From: an uncultured Burkholderiales bacterium
GTDB taxonomy: Bacteria; Pseudomonadota; Gammaproteobacteria; Burkholderiales; Burkholderiaceae_C
DNA: 38,135 nt
Reading direction: 5' to 3'
NCBI GenBank assembly: GCA_903861115.1
Contig: CAIOTD010000186.1
Coordinates: 1-38,135, forward strand
Below the pieces are notes generated by a model, which was not told where the DNA came from, ran no database searches, and worked only from the letters and a program-made list of their open reading frames with translations. This document shows, in pieces, positions 8,774 through 16,336 of this stretch (positions within the stretch are counted from its first letter, which is position 1; every line of letters starts with the position of its first letter). A program made the position numbers and the translations under genes.

Positions 8774-9751
8774 TCATTGTCTCTCAATGTGTTTGATCTC
8801 AACAACTTTCTTCCAACGGGTGATTTCTCTGTCGATTCTTGCGCGCATCTCCTCAGGGCTTGAGGGGGCAGGCGTTCCGCCAAATTCAGAAAATTTTTGT
8901 TTGACCTCGGGGGTGTCAAGAAACAATCGAATCTCGTGGTTGAGCTTGTCGACGATGGGCTTGGGGGTGCCAGGCGCGACTGCAACGCCTAGCCAAGAGC
9001 TGAATTCAATGCCAGGCAGTGTTTCAGAAACGGTTGGAATGTCTGGCGCCATAGGGGAGCGGCTTTCTGAGGAGACGGCCAATGCACGAATTTTTCCTCC
9101 CTTGAGTTGACCAAAGGTGAACGTTGCGGTTTCAATCATGACATCGGTGCGTCCTCCAAGCAACTCCATCATGGCGGGGGCAGCCCCTTTGAAGGGAACG
9201 TGCAGCATGTTGATGCCCGCTTCAATGCTTAACCACTCGCCCAACAAGTGATGAAGGCTACCCGCGCCTGTTGATGAGAAGCTTATCTGCCCAGGTTTCG
9301 CCTTTGCCAAGGCAATCAATTCGGCCAAGGATTTAATGCTTGATTCTTTGACAACGGAGATGACCATTGGGTAGGTCACAATGGTGGAGACCATGCCAAA
9401 GTCTTTGACGGGGTCGTAAGGCAATTTTTTGATGATGGCTGCAGAAGTCGGATGTCCCCCGGTCAGCAAGACCAAGTTGAGTCCATCGGGATTCGATTTG
9501 GAAACAAAATCATTGGCAATCGCACCACCAAACCCCACTTTTTGTTCGACAACCACGGGCTGAGCGAAACGCTCTGACATGCGCTGAGCGAGCATGCGGC
9601 TCACGATATCGGTGCTGCTGCCTGCGGCAAACCCCACCACGAAGCGCATGGGGCGATTGGGGAAATCAGTGGCCGTGTTTTGAGCCCACGCGCCTAGCGT
9701 GAAAGCGGTCAAGGCCAAAGCGCTTAAGAGGGATTGGTAGATGTGGTTCAT
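8774..9751 (-). CDS. Bug/TctC-family periplasmic substrate-binding protein (2 of 3)
   Basis: 325 residues from the ATG at 9751, with a signal peptide of about 22 residues ending AWAQ. Family features include FPNRPMRFVVGFAAGSSTDIVSR, VVVEQKVGFGGAIA and DIPTVSETLPGIEF. The protein should bind a small organic acid in the periplasm. It is the first gene of the minus-strand group receptor-VOC-receptor, and its promoter must lie in the spacer shared with the plus-strand FAH gene. No cognate membrane subunits are visible. Confidence 0.92.
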   Translation of the reverse strand: MNHIYQSLLSALALTAFTLGAWAQNTATDFPNRPMRFVVGFAAGSSTDIVSRMLAQRMSERFAQPVVVEQKVGFGGAIANDFVSKSNPDGLNLVLLTGGHPTSAAIIKKLPYDPVKDFGMVSTIVTYPMVISVVKESSIKSLAELIALAKAKPGQISFSSTGAGSLHHLLGEWLSIEAGINMLHVPFKGAAPAMMELLGGRTDVMIETATFTFGQLKGGKIRALAVSSESRSPMAPDIPTVSETLPGIEFSSWLGVAVAPGTPKPIVDKLNHEIRLFLDTPEVKQKFSEFGGTPAPSSPEEMRARIDREITRWKKVVEIKHIERQ

Positions 9752-10090
9752 CAAGAGCGTTGAAAAGTTGGATGATGGGGTTCAAGGCCAGTCGCCTTTC
9801 ATGATCAATTATCGTCATCCCATGCGTGTGCTTGGCTCATCGTAAGCCCTAAGCCTTTTGGGAAATTCCACCTCTAAACGGCGAAATTGAGCGCCGCGCC
9901 ATGGATGGCGTGCCGTATTTCTTTCGTTTTTCTTGTCTGGGGCCGATTTTTAAGGATTTTGAGCCCTTTTTTTAGTGGATTTACCAATACGCATCAAGTG
10001 AAATTTCAATTAAGATCGGGGCGAATTAATTGCTAATGTTTAATTAGAAAAGATTGATTTAACACTTATTTTTATCACTAAAGGACTGAT
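9752..10090. other. Divergent intergenic region between a receptor gene and the FAH gene
   Basis: About 340 bases without a gene. It separates divergent transcription units of the catabolic block and becomes AT-rich towards the FAH gene. It contains one LysR-type candidate site (10033-10047, listed separately). I see no convincing small ORF, tRNA or intrinsic terminator in it. Confidence 0.6.
10033..10047. promoter_or_regulatory. LysR-type operator candidate (T-N11-A)
   Basis: The sequence CTAAT-GTTTA-ATTAG is a perfect interrupted palindrome with the T-N11-A geometry typical of LysR-type regulator sites. It lies 44 bases upstream of the GTG start of the FAH gene in a divergent spacer, the usual place for such a site. 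No LysR gene is in the window, so the regulator would act from elsewhere. Confidence 0.45.
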
Positions 10091-11023
10091 GTGAAGATTC
10101 TCTATTTCAACGATTTCAGATTGGGTATTTTAAAAGGCGACCACGTGGTGGACGTGACTTCATTGGTGGAGAATATTCCCCATTCAGGTCCCGGCGACTT
10201 GATCAACGGTGTCATTGAACATTTTGATGATTTCAGACCTCGCATTGAGGCCTTGGTGGCCAAAGAGAGTGGTGTGCCTTATGCTGGCCTGAGAATTCGT
10301 CCTCCCTTGCCAAAGCCCACAACGATTGACTGCATGGCTGTGAATTACATGGAAGACGGCACCAAGAGTGAGCCCGCCCCGATCAACGCATTTTTGAAGT
10401 CACCCACAGCCATCATTGGGCCTGGTGAGAAGATGGTGTTGCCTGACATGGCTGCATCTGTCTTTGAAGGTGAGGCAGAGTTGGCTTTGGTCATTGGCAA
10501 ACGTGCAAGTCGCGTGTCACAAGCCGATGCCATGAAGCATGTATTTGGTTACGTCAACTTCATCGACGGTTCAGCGCGAGGTGTCAAGCCCGATACCAAC
10601 GTGTTCTACCAAATGAAGTCCAGACAAACCTTTGCGCCAATTGGCCCTTACATCGTGACGGCCGATGAGATCAAGGATCCGCAAGAGTTGAAGGTTCAAT
10701 TGTGGGTCAACGGCAATTTGAGACAAAATTTCAACACCAATGACATGGCGCATAAAATCCCTCGTTGCATTGAATGGGTAAGCCACATCCATGATTTGTT
10801 GCCCGGTGATATTTTGGCCACTGGAACCAATCACCGCGGCTTGAATGCTTTCCAACACAACGATAAAGTTGAGTTGGAAGTCGAGGGCATGGGCCGTTTG
10901 GAGATCACGGTGCACGATGACTTGCACCGCACATGGACACGTGACACGCGTCTAGAGCGTGAGCAAAAGGGCTTGTCTGTGATCAATGATCAATTGACGG
11001 GTAAATACGCGCCCACCAAGTAA
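10091..11023 (+). CDS. FAH-family hydrolase/isomerase
   Basis: 310 residues from a GTG start with AAGGA about five bases ahead. The C-terminal two thirds are a fumarylacetoacetate hydrolase domain, with metal and substrate-binding landmarks EGEAELALVIGK (about residues 120-131), GYVNFIDGSARG and LATGTNHRG. The family cleaves or isomerises acylpyruvates and related dicarbonyl products of ring cleavage (fumarylpyruvate, fumarylacetoacetate, 2-hydroxyheptadienedioate). It is the first gene of a plus-strand catabolic run followed by the SDR, the ligase, an amidohydrolase and two crotonases, and probably acts after ring opening. The specific substrate cannot be assigned. Confidence 0.9.
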   Translation: MKILYFNDFRLGILKGDHVVDVTSLVENIPHSGPGDLINGVIEHFDDFRPRIEALVAKESGVPYAGLRIRPPLPKPTTIDCMAVNYMEDGTKSEPAPINAFLKSPTAIIGPGEKMVLPDMAASVFEGEAELALVIGKRASRVSQADAMKHVFGYVNFIDGSARGVKPDTNVFYQMKSRQTFAPIGPYIVTADEIKDPQELKVQLWVNGNLRQNFNTNDMAHKIPRCIEWVSHIHDLLPGDILATGTNHRGLNAFQHNDKVELEVEGMGRLEITVHDDLHRTWTRDTRLEREQKGLSVINDQLTGKYAPTK

Positions 11024-11036
11024 AACCTTGGTTTGT

Positions 11037-11064
11037 CACTCGGTTTTTAAACTAAAATCGAGTG
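11037..11064 (+). other. Strong RNA hairpin downstream of the FAH gene
   Basis: CACTCGGTTTT (11037-11047) pairs with AAAATCGAGTG (11054-11064) over 11 base pairs, one a G-U wobble, with a six-base loop. No U tract follows, so it is not a classic terminator. It may be a processing or stability element, or the first stem of a structured RNA that ends at the terminator at 11106-11143. Confidence 0.55.
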
Positions 11065-11105
11065 GGTTTCACGGACCGTGTAAGCGGTGAGCGAGAACTG
11101 AAAGT

Positions 11106-11143
11106 CCCATGAAGGCCTTGCGTTTTCATGGGTCCTTTTTTTT
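11106..11143 (+). terminator. Rho-independent terminator between the FAH and SDR genes
   Basis: CCCATGAA (11106-11113) pairs with TTCATGGG (11125-11132) around an 11-base loop. A run of T follows at 11136-11143 after TCC. An adjacent AAAG/CTTT pair can lengthen the stem. It would end transcripts from the FAH side or act as an attenuator ahead of the SDR gene. Confidence 0.75.
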
Positions 11144-11225
11144 GATGAGCCACACCGCAGTCCGTCTGAGCCTGTTGTTAAAAACAAGCATTGTTTGAAT
11201 TCTTTTTTTTGAAGGTCTTAAAGTC

Positions 11226-11987
11226 ATGTCTGAACGCAAAAAAGCTCTGGTCACTGGTGGTGCAACGGGAATTGGAAAAAGCGCTGTGCTCGCTCTAGCA
11301 CGGGCTGGGTACGATGTGGCGATCAATTACGCATCAAGCGCTCAGGCGGCGAAAGACACAGAGAAAGAAGCGCAAGCCCTTGGCGCGAAAACACTGTTGC
11401 TTCAGTGTGATGTGAGCGATGAGAAAGCGGTCAGAGCGATGGCGGCCGAAGTTGAGAAGTCTTTCGGGCATTTGGACGCTTTGATCTCCAACGCTGGCAC
11501 CACAGCCAAGTGGAAGGTCAAAGACCTTGAGAGTTTGGACATGGATGAGTGGGACCGCACTTTTGCTGTCAACGTCAAAGGACTTTTTCAGGTGGTCAGG
11601 GCCTGCGTGCCCCTGCTGAAAAAAGGCACCAACCCCAGCATTGTGAACACCGCAAGCATTGTGGGCTTGCGTCCCGGTCCGCAACCGCTGCCCTATGCGG
11701 CCAGCAAAGCCGCCGTTGTGAACATGACCAAAACATTGGCTTGGAATTTAGGCCCTGAAATTCGAGTCAATGCGGTTGCACCTGGCTGGATGGAAGGGGA
11801 CTGGATGCAAAGAATGCTTGGTGAGAAATACGATGACTTGATGGGCAAGCGGGCTAGAGCAACCCCCTTGAAGCGGTGCGTGACGGCCGATGATGTGGCG
11901 GAAACCATGCTCAATTTGATCCAATCCAACCGTTTTGTAACGGGTGAGATCATTGTGATCGACGGTGGTTTTACAAGCTCCACCTAA
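11226..11987 (+). CDS. SDR-family oxidoreductase (FabG-like)
   Basis: 253 residues with a classical short-chain dehydrogenase/reductase layout: TGGATGIG at residues 10-17 (NAD(P)-binding turn), NAG at 89-91, and catalytic S144, Y157 and K161 (YAASK). The C-terminal GEIIVIDGGF is also typical. Such enzymes oxidise or reduce hydroxyl and keto groups, including 3-hydroxyacyl-CoA and dihydrodiol intermediates. GAAGG lies upstream of the ATG. A terminator and a hairpin separate it from the FAH gene, and the ligase gene starts 28 bases after its stop. In this cluster it could supply the dehydrogenase step of a beta-oxidation-like sequence or rearomatise a Rieske product. Confidence 0.92.
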   Translation: MSERKKALVTGGATGIGKSAVLALARAGYDVAINYASSAQAAKDTEKEAQALGAKTLLLQCDVSDEKAVRAMAAEVEKSFGHLDALISNAGTTAKWKVKDLESLDMDEWDRTFAVNVKGLFQVVRACVPLLKKGTNPSIVNTASIVGLRPGPQPLPYAASKAAVVNMTKTLAWNLGPEIRVNAVAPGWMEGDWMQRMLGEKYDDLMGKRARATPLKRCVTADDVAETMLNLIQSNRFVTGEIIVIDGGFTSST

Positions 11988-12015
11988 GTCAATAACATTC
12001 ATTGGAGTCATTTAA

Positions 12016-13665
12016 ATGCTAGAAGGTTTTGTTCCATTTCCAAAAGAGTTTGCTGCCAAGTACCGCGAAAAGGGCTACTGGCAAGACAAGTCTCTGGCCC
12101 ATGAATTTGGTGTTGTCTATCAAAAGTACAGTGACCGTGTGGCCCTCATCGACGGTGACCAAGAGTTCACTTACTCGCAAATTGATCGCATCACGACCAA
12201 CTTGGCTTTGAACTTGTTGGACATTGGCTTAAAGCCTTTGGACCGAGTTGTGCCAACGCTGCCCAATGTACATGAATTTGTTTTGTTGTACTTTGCGTTG
12301 CAAAAGATTGGCGCCATTCCAATCGCTGCATTGGTCACACACCGATTTGCTGAGATCAATCAGTTCACGCAGTTGTCTCAAGCCACCACATGCGTGTACC
12401 CCGATCGATCTGGGGACTTTGAGTTTTCACCGATCATCGAACGCGTCCAAGCGCAAAACCCGAGTCTAAAGATTCGAATTGTCTTGGGTCAAGCCCAAGC
12501 GGGCGAACACTCTTTAAGAGAGTTGATTGATCGTCCTTCAACTTTGGATCCACAGCGCTTAAAGGATATTCAAATCGATCCCATGGATCCGTGTATTTTT
12601 CAGCTCTCGGGTGGCACGACGGGCATTCCAAAGTTGATTCCTAGAACCAACAACGATTATGCCTACAACTCAAAAGTGGCGGCCTCCGTGTGCGAGGTCA
12701 ATGCGCAGTCTGTTCTTTTGTTGGTCCTGCCGATTGCGCACAATTTGCCGCTGGCCTGTCCTGGGATTCAAGGCTTCATGTTCAATGGTGCGAAAGTGGT
12801 GGTTCACCACAACACGCGTCCAAAGGAAATGTTTGCGTTGATCCAAAAGCACAAAGTGACACATCTGAAAGTGGTCCCTGCATTGCTCATTCGCTTGATC
12901 AACGACCCCAGTGCGACTGAATTTGATTTGTCGTCTTTGAAGTTCATTCAAAGTGGGGGGCAGCGCATGCAGCCAGAGGTTCGATTGAAAACCCGTGCTT
13001 TGATTCCTGGTGTTTTTGTGCAAGAAAATTTCGGCATGTCGGAAGGCACTTTGATGTTTGTCAGAACAACGGATCCTGATGAGGTCAAGATGCAGACCTG
13101 TGGACGCCCAGTGTGTGAGGACGATGAGGTCAAGTTGCTCGACGAAGAGGACCGAGAGGTGGCACTCGGGGAGGTGGGGGAATTGACCGTTCGTGGACCC
13201 TACACTTTGAGAGGCTACTACGGCGTACCTGAATACAATGCGCGTCAGTTCACAAGCGATGGGTTTTATCGTTCTGGAGATTTGATGCGCATGCACCCCT
13301 CAGGCAACTACGTTGTTGAAGGACGCAAAAAAGATTTGATCAACCGCGGGGGCGAGAAGATTTCTGCCGAAGAGGTTGAGAATTTGATTCTCATGCACCC
13401 CAGCGTTCAAAATGTGGCCCGTGTGCCCATGCCCGATCCCAATATGGGAGAGAAGATGTGTGCGTTTGTCATTTTAAAATCGTCCACCTCCTTGGTGCTC
13501 AAGGAGTTGGTTGACTTTTTGTTGACCAAGGAAATTGCTAAATTTAAACTCCCTGAGCGACTGGAAGTTCTGGCCGATTTTCCGGTCTCCACTTTTGGAA
13601 AAGTGTCCAAAAAAGCTTTGGGTGAATTGATCACTGAAAAACTGTCCAAAGAAGCGGCGCACTGA
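12016..13665 (+). CDS. EntE-like aryl acid-AMP/CoA ligase
   Basis: 549 residues of the ANL adenylating family, similar along its length to EntE/DhbE (2,3-dihydroxybenzoate-AMP ligase). Landmarks: the FVPFPKEFAAKYREKGYW start, P-loop LSGGTTGIPK at 197-206, AHN at 241-243, NFGMSEG, YRSGDL, INRGGEKISAEEVE, and a C-terminal catalytic Lys in the FGKVSKKAL region. In DhbE the Asn of the AHN motif contacts the aryl acid, which favours ortho-substituted benzoates such as salicylate, 2,3-dihydroxybenzoate or anthranilate. No aryl carrier protein or NRPS is nearby, so it more likely makes an aryl-CoA for catabolism than a siderophore. GGAG lies about nine bases before the ATG. Confidence 0.9.
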   Translation: MLEGFVPFPKEFAAKYREKGYWQDKSLAHEFGVVYQKYSDRVALIDGDQEFTYSQIDRITTNLALNLLDIGLKPLDRVVPTLPNVHEFVLLYFALQKIGAIPIAALVTHRFAEINQFTQLSQATTCVYPDRSGDFEFSPIIERVQAQNPSLKIRIVLGQAQAGEHSLRELIDRPSTLDPQRLKDIQIDPMDPCIFQLSGGTTGIPKLIPRTNNDYAYNSKVAASVCEVNAQSVLLLVLPIAHNLPLACPGIQGFMFNGAKVVVHHNTRPKEMFALIQKHKVTHLKVVPALLIRLINDPSATEFDLSSLKFIQSGGQRMQPEVRLKTRALIPGVFVQENFGMSEGTLMFVRTTDPDEVKMQTCGRPVCEDDEVKLLDEEDREVALGEVGELTVRGPYTLRGYYGVPEYNARQFTSDGFYRSGDLMRMHPSGNYVVEGRKKDLINRGGEKISAEEVENLILMHPSVQNVARVPMPDPNMGEKMCAFVILKSSTSLVLKELVDFLLTKEIAKFKLPERLEVLADFPVSTFGKVSKKALGELITEKLSKEAAH

Positions 13666-13686
13666 TACTTTTATTTCGAACTTGAC

Positions 13687-13712
13687 GGCCCCTTGGGGCC
13701 TCTTGATTTTTA
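13687..13712 (+). terminator. Weak terminator-like hairpin after the ligase gene
   Basis: GGCCC (13687-13691) pairs with GGGCC (13696-13700) around a four-base loop, followed by a T-rich stretch interrupted by GA and A. It could partly terminate transcripts before the amidohydrolase gene. Confidence 0.4.
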
Positions 13713-13739
13713 TAGACTCTTAAACTGAACTGAACAACC

Positions 13740-14582
13740 ATGCGAATCATCGACCTGCATTGTTACCCTGGCACTCAAACTTGGATTGACTCACAAGGAC
13801 CTTATCCGGCTGAATTGGCCAGGTATTGGAAAAGAGACTGGGTGGCCAAGAGTGAAGAGGATGTGATTGCTGAATTCACCCAGGCCGGTGTGCAAGCTTG
13901 CTTGGTGGCACTGGATCTGGAGACAACGGTTGCCTCGCCACCTTGCACGAATGAGTACGTTCATGGCATGTGGCAGCGCCACCCAGACCGTGTCATCCAA
14001 TGTTGGGGCGCTGTAGAGCCTGCAAAAGGTGAAATTGCGATCCAGCAAGCCAAAAAAGCGGTCAAGGAGTTGGGCTTCATTGGCTTTCACTTTCATCCCA
14101 TAATGCAGCACTTTGCTGTCAACGACAGGCGCCACTACGACCTCTTTGAAGTCATCAACGAACTCGGCGCCGCAGTGATGGTGGATGTGGGCACAACAGG
14201 CATGGGGGCCGGCATGCCAGGCGGCAACGGCGCACGAGTGCGTCACGCCCACCCGTCGCACATCGATGACTTGGCGGCAGACTTTCCCAATTTGAAAATC
14301 ATCATGGCACACCCCGGTTGGCCTTGGGTGGAGGAGACCACGGCAGTGGCCTTGCACAAGGGCAACGTCTATTGGGAGATGTCGGGTTGGGCGCCTAAAC
14401 ACTTTCCTGGTAACTTGAAAGTGGATATTCGTGGTCGGCTCCAAGACAAGATCATGTTTGGCAGTGACTATCCCAGTTTGCCCTATGAGCGCATCATGCG
14501 TGAATGGTCAGAGTTGGGTTACAAAGATGAGGTGATGGAGAAAATCATGCACGGCAACGCTGAACGCGTTCTTGGACTTTAA
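13740..14582 (+). CDS. Amidohydrolase_2-family protein (ACMSD/decarboxylase-like)
   Basis: 280 residues of the amidohydrolase_2 group, which includes ACMSD, gamma-resorcylate decarboxylase and related hydratases/hydrolases. Metal-site landmarks are GFHFHP (about residues 116-121), AHPGWPW and FGSDYPSLPYERI, the last carrying the catalytic Asp. The N-terminal metal motif, usually D-x-H-x-H, reads DLHCYPG here, so the second His is replaced by Tyr. This points to a divergent metal site. Candidate reactions are decarboxylation of an aromatic or open-chain acid, hydration, or hydrolysis of a lactone. It lies between the aryl-CoA ligase and the crotonases on the same strand. Confidence 0.85.
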   Translation: MRIIDLHCYPGTQTWIDSQGPYPAELARYWKRDWVAKSEEDVIAEFTQAGVQACLVALDLETTVASPPCTNEYVHGMWQRHPDRVIQCWGAVEPAKGEIAIQQAKKAVKELGFIGFHFHPIMQHFAVNDRRHYDLFEVINELGAAVMVDVGTTGMGAGMPGGNGARVRHAHPSHIDDLAADFPNLKIIMAHPGWPWVEETTAVALHKGNVYWEMSGWAPKHFPGNLKVDIRGRLQDKIMFGSDYPSLPYERIMREWSELGYKDEVMEKIMHGNAERVLGL

Positions 14583-14606
14583 ACTTTAAAGAAATACACA
14601 TCAAAG

Positions 14607-15440
14607 ATGTCAAACGCATTCGATCCGGCAAAGCAAAGCGCTGATGCGCCCATCCTGTTTGCACTGGAGGGGCATGTTGCTGTGCTCACCTTGAACAGGC
14701 CAGCCACACGAAACGCCTTAAGTGGTGAGGAAATGTTTCATGCCTTTGAAGCGATTTTTGCTTACATGAACCAAAACACCCAAGTCCGTGCAAGTATCCT
14801 GACGGGCGCTGGAACGGCCTTTTGTTCAGGTGGCAATATTGCTGAAATGCGCGACAAAGAGGGGATGTTCAAGGGGAGCCCCACGGAGATTGCACAAAAC
14901 TATAAAAAAGGCATCCAGCGCATTCCTCGCGCTTTTCAAACCCTGACGGTGCCCATGATCGCCGCTGTCAATGGAGCGGCGATTGGTGCTGGAAACGACC
15001 TCGCTTGCATGTGTGACATTCGTATTGCAAGCGAAAAAGCGGTTTTTGCCGAGAGTTTTGTCAAAGTGGGCATCATTCCTGGAGACGGTGGATGTTGGCT
15101 TTTGCCCAGGGTGATTGGTCACGCCCATGCGGCCCAGATGGCGCTGAGTGGTGACAGCATCGATGCCAAGGAAGCATTGAGGATTGGGTTGGTCACGCAA
15201 GTGGTGGCACCCGATGAATTGATGAAAGAGGCGATGCTCGTTGCTCAACGCATTGCCAAGAACCCGCCTCAGGTCTTGCGCTGGACCAAGCAGTTGATGC
15301 AAGAGGCCAGAGGCAGCACCTTGGATCAGGCGCTGGAGCGAGCAGGTGAGTTCCAAGGACTGGCTCACCAAACGAGTGACCACATGGAAGCATTGAATGC
15401 TTTTTTCGAAAAGCGTGAACCTCGGTTTTCTGGACATTGA
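14607..15440 (+). CDS. Crotonase-family protein, PaaG/isomerase-like
   Basis: 277 residues. The oxyanion-hole segments are GAGTAFCSGGNIAE (about 67-80) and VNGAAIGAGNDLA (121-133). The two catalytic glutamates of true enoyl-CoA hydratases are not conserved: the first position is D131 (GND) and the second lies in SFVKVG. Instead the GIIPGDGGCWLLPRV segment with D160 resembles PaaG-type isomerases, where an Asp in the same loop is catalytic. I therefore infer an enoyl-CoA isomerase or ring-rearranging enzyme. It starts 25 bases after the amidohydrolase stop and precedes a second crotonase. Confidence 0.88.
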   Translation: MSNAFDPAKQSADAPILFALEGHVAVLTLNRPATRNALSGEEMFHAFEAIFAYMNQNTQVRASILTGAGTAFCSGGNIAEMRDKEGMFKGSPTEIAQNYKKGIQRIPRAFQTLTVPMIAAVNGAAIGAGNDLACMCDIRIASEKAVFAESFVKVGIIPGDGGCWLLPRVIGHAHAAQMALSGDSIDAKEALRIGLVTQVVAPDELMKEAMLVAQRIAKNPPQVLRWTKQLMQEARGSTLDQALERAGEFQGLAHQTSDHMEALNAFFEKREPRFSGH

Positions 15441-15503
15441 GCCCTTGGCTTTGTCCCTCATGGCTTGGTGCGCGATGCCACTCTTAAAGAAAGTTGTTTT
15501 TTC

Positions 15504-16274
15504 ATGAGCTCTCAAGTTTTAATCAGAGAAAGTGTTTTAGAAGGCGTTGTCGTGCTTCGCTTGAACCGCCCTGAGGTATTGAATGCGCTCAATTTAGAGC
15601 TTCGACGCGCATTGGCACAGGTGTTCACCGATTTGGACCGCGATGACACCGTCAAAGCCATTGTGTTGGCTGGTTCGGCCAAGGCCTTTTGTGCGGGTGC
15701 CGATCTCAATGAGTATGTCGACGCAAACCCAATGGAAATTGTTGCGCGTCAAATGGGCGGTTTGTGGAGTGCCATCAGTTCTTGCGCCAAGCCCGTGGTG
15801 GTGGCGCTCAGAGGTTTTGCCCTTGGGGGCGGTTTGGAGTTGGCCATGCACGGTGACATCATTGTTTGTTCTGAGTTGGCCAAGATGGGGCAACCTGAAG
15901 TGCAAATTGGTTTGATGCCTGGTGGGGGTGCCACTCAACGCCTCACGCGTGCAGTTGGTAAATTCAAGGCCATGAAGTGGCTCTTAACGGGGGCCTTGTT
16001 CTCTGCAAGCGAGGCCTTTGAGATGGGCTTGGTCAGCGAAGTGGTGCCTGACGAAGAAGTGGACGCGAGGGCCCTCGTGCTGGCCAAACAATTGGCCAAG
16101 GGCCCTCAGCAAGCGATCCGCTCCATCAAGCAATCGGTTTTGCAAAGCATGAGCGTGCCTCTTGAGCAGGGCTTGGAGTTTGAGAGAAAATCGTTTCAGT
16201 TGCTGTTTGCAACCGCCGATAAAACAGAAGGCATCCGCGCGCGTTTAGAAAAAAGAGATGCAAAATTTGACTGA
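15504..16274 (+). CDS. Enoyl-CoA hydratase
   Basis: 256 residues from the ATG at 15504; an upstream in-frame start at 15465 adds 13 residues with no family likeness. The protein keeps both catalytic glutamates of enoyl-CoA hydratase: E112 in GGGLELA and E132 in GQPEV, plus the oxyanion-hole segments AFCAGADL (61-68) and FALGGG (105-110). It should add water to a 2-enoyl-CoA. Together with the isomerase-like crotonase upstream it forms an isomerase/hydratase pair as in the phenylacetyl-CoA pathway. It is the last gene of the plus-strand run and converges on the luciferase-like monooxygenase gene. Confidence 0.92.
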   Translation: MSSQVLIRESVLEGVVVLRLNRPEVLNALNLELRRALAQVFTDLDRDDTVKAIVLAGSAKAFCAGADLNEYVDANPMEIVARQMGGLWSAISSCAKPVVVALRGFALGGGLELAMHGDIIVCSELAKMGQPEVQIGLMPGGGATQRLTRAVGKFKAMKWLLTGALFSASEAFEMGLVSEVVPDEEVDARALVLAKQLAKGPQQAIRSIKQSVLQSMSVPLEQGLEFERKSFQLLFATADKTEGIRARLEKRDAKFD

Positions 16275-16336
16275 ATAGTCGCATCCCAATCCCAAGCGTT
16301 CAAGCGTGGCTTGGAGGCTTGAGATGGCAGTGCCTT

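Noticed and set aside
8734-8985. 84-residue N-terminal extension of the VOC protein
   Set aside because: The extension has low-complexity, basic composition unlike the family, and the ATG at 8733 has a good ribosome-binding site.
12670-13296. Minus-strand ORF of 208 codons inside the EntE-like ligase gene
   Set aside because: It is antisense to the ligase and its composition is that of a reverse-complement shadow. No ribosome-binding site or motif supports it.
12016-13665. Siderophore biosynthesis as the role of the EntE-like ligase
   Set aside because: No isochorismate genes, carrier protein or NRPS are in the window; the neighbours are catabolic.
14826-15515. Minus-strand ORF of 229 codons opposite the first crotonase
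   Set aside because: Antisense shadow of the crotonase; no recognisable domain.
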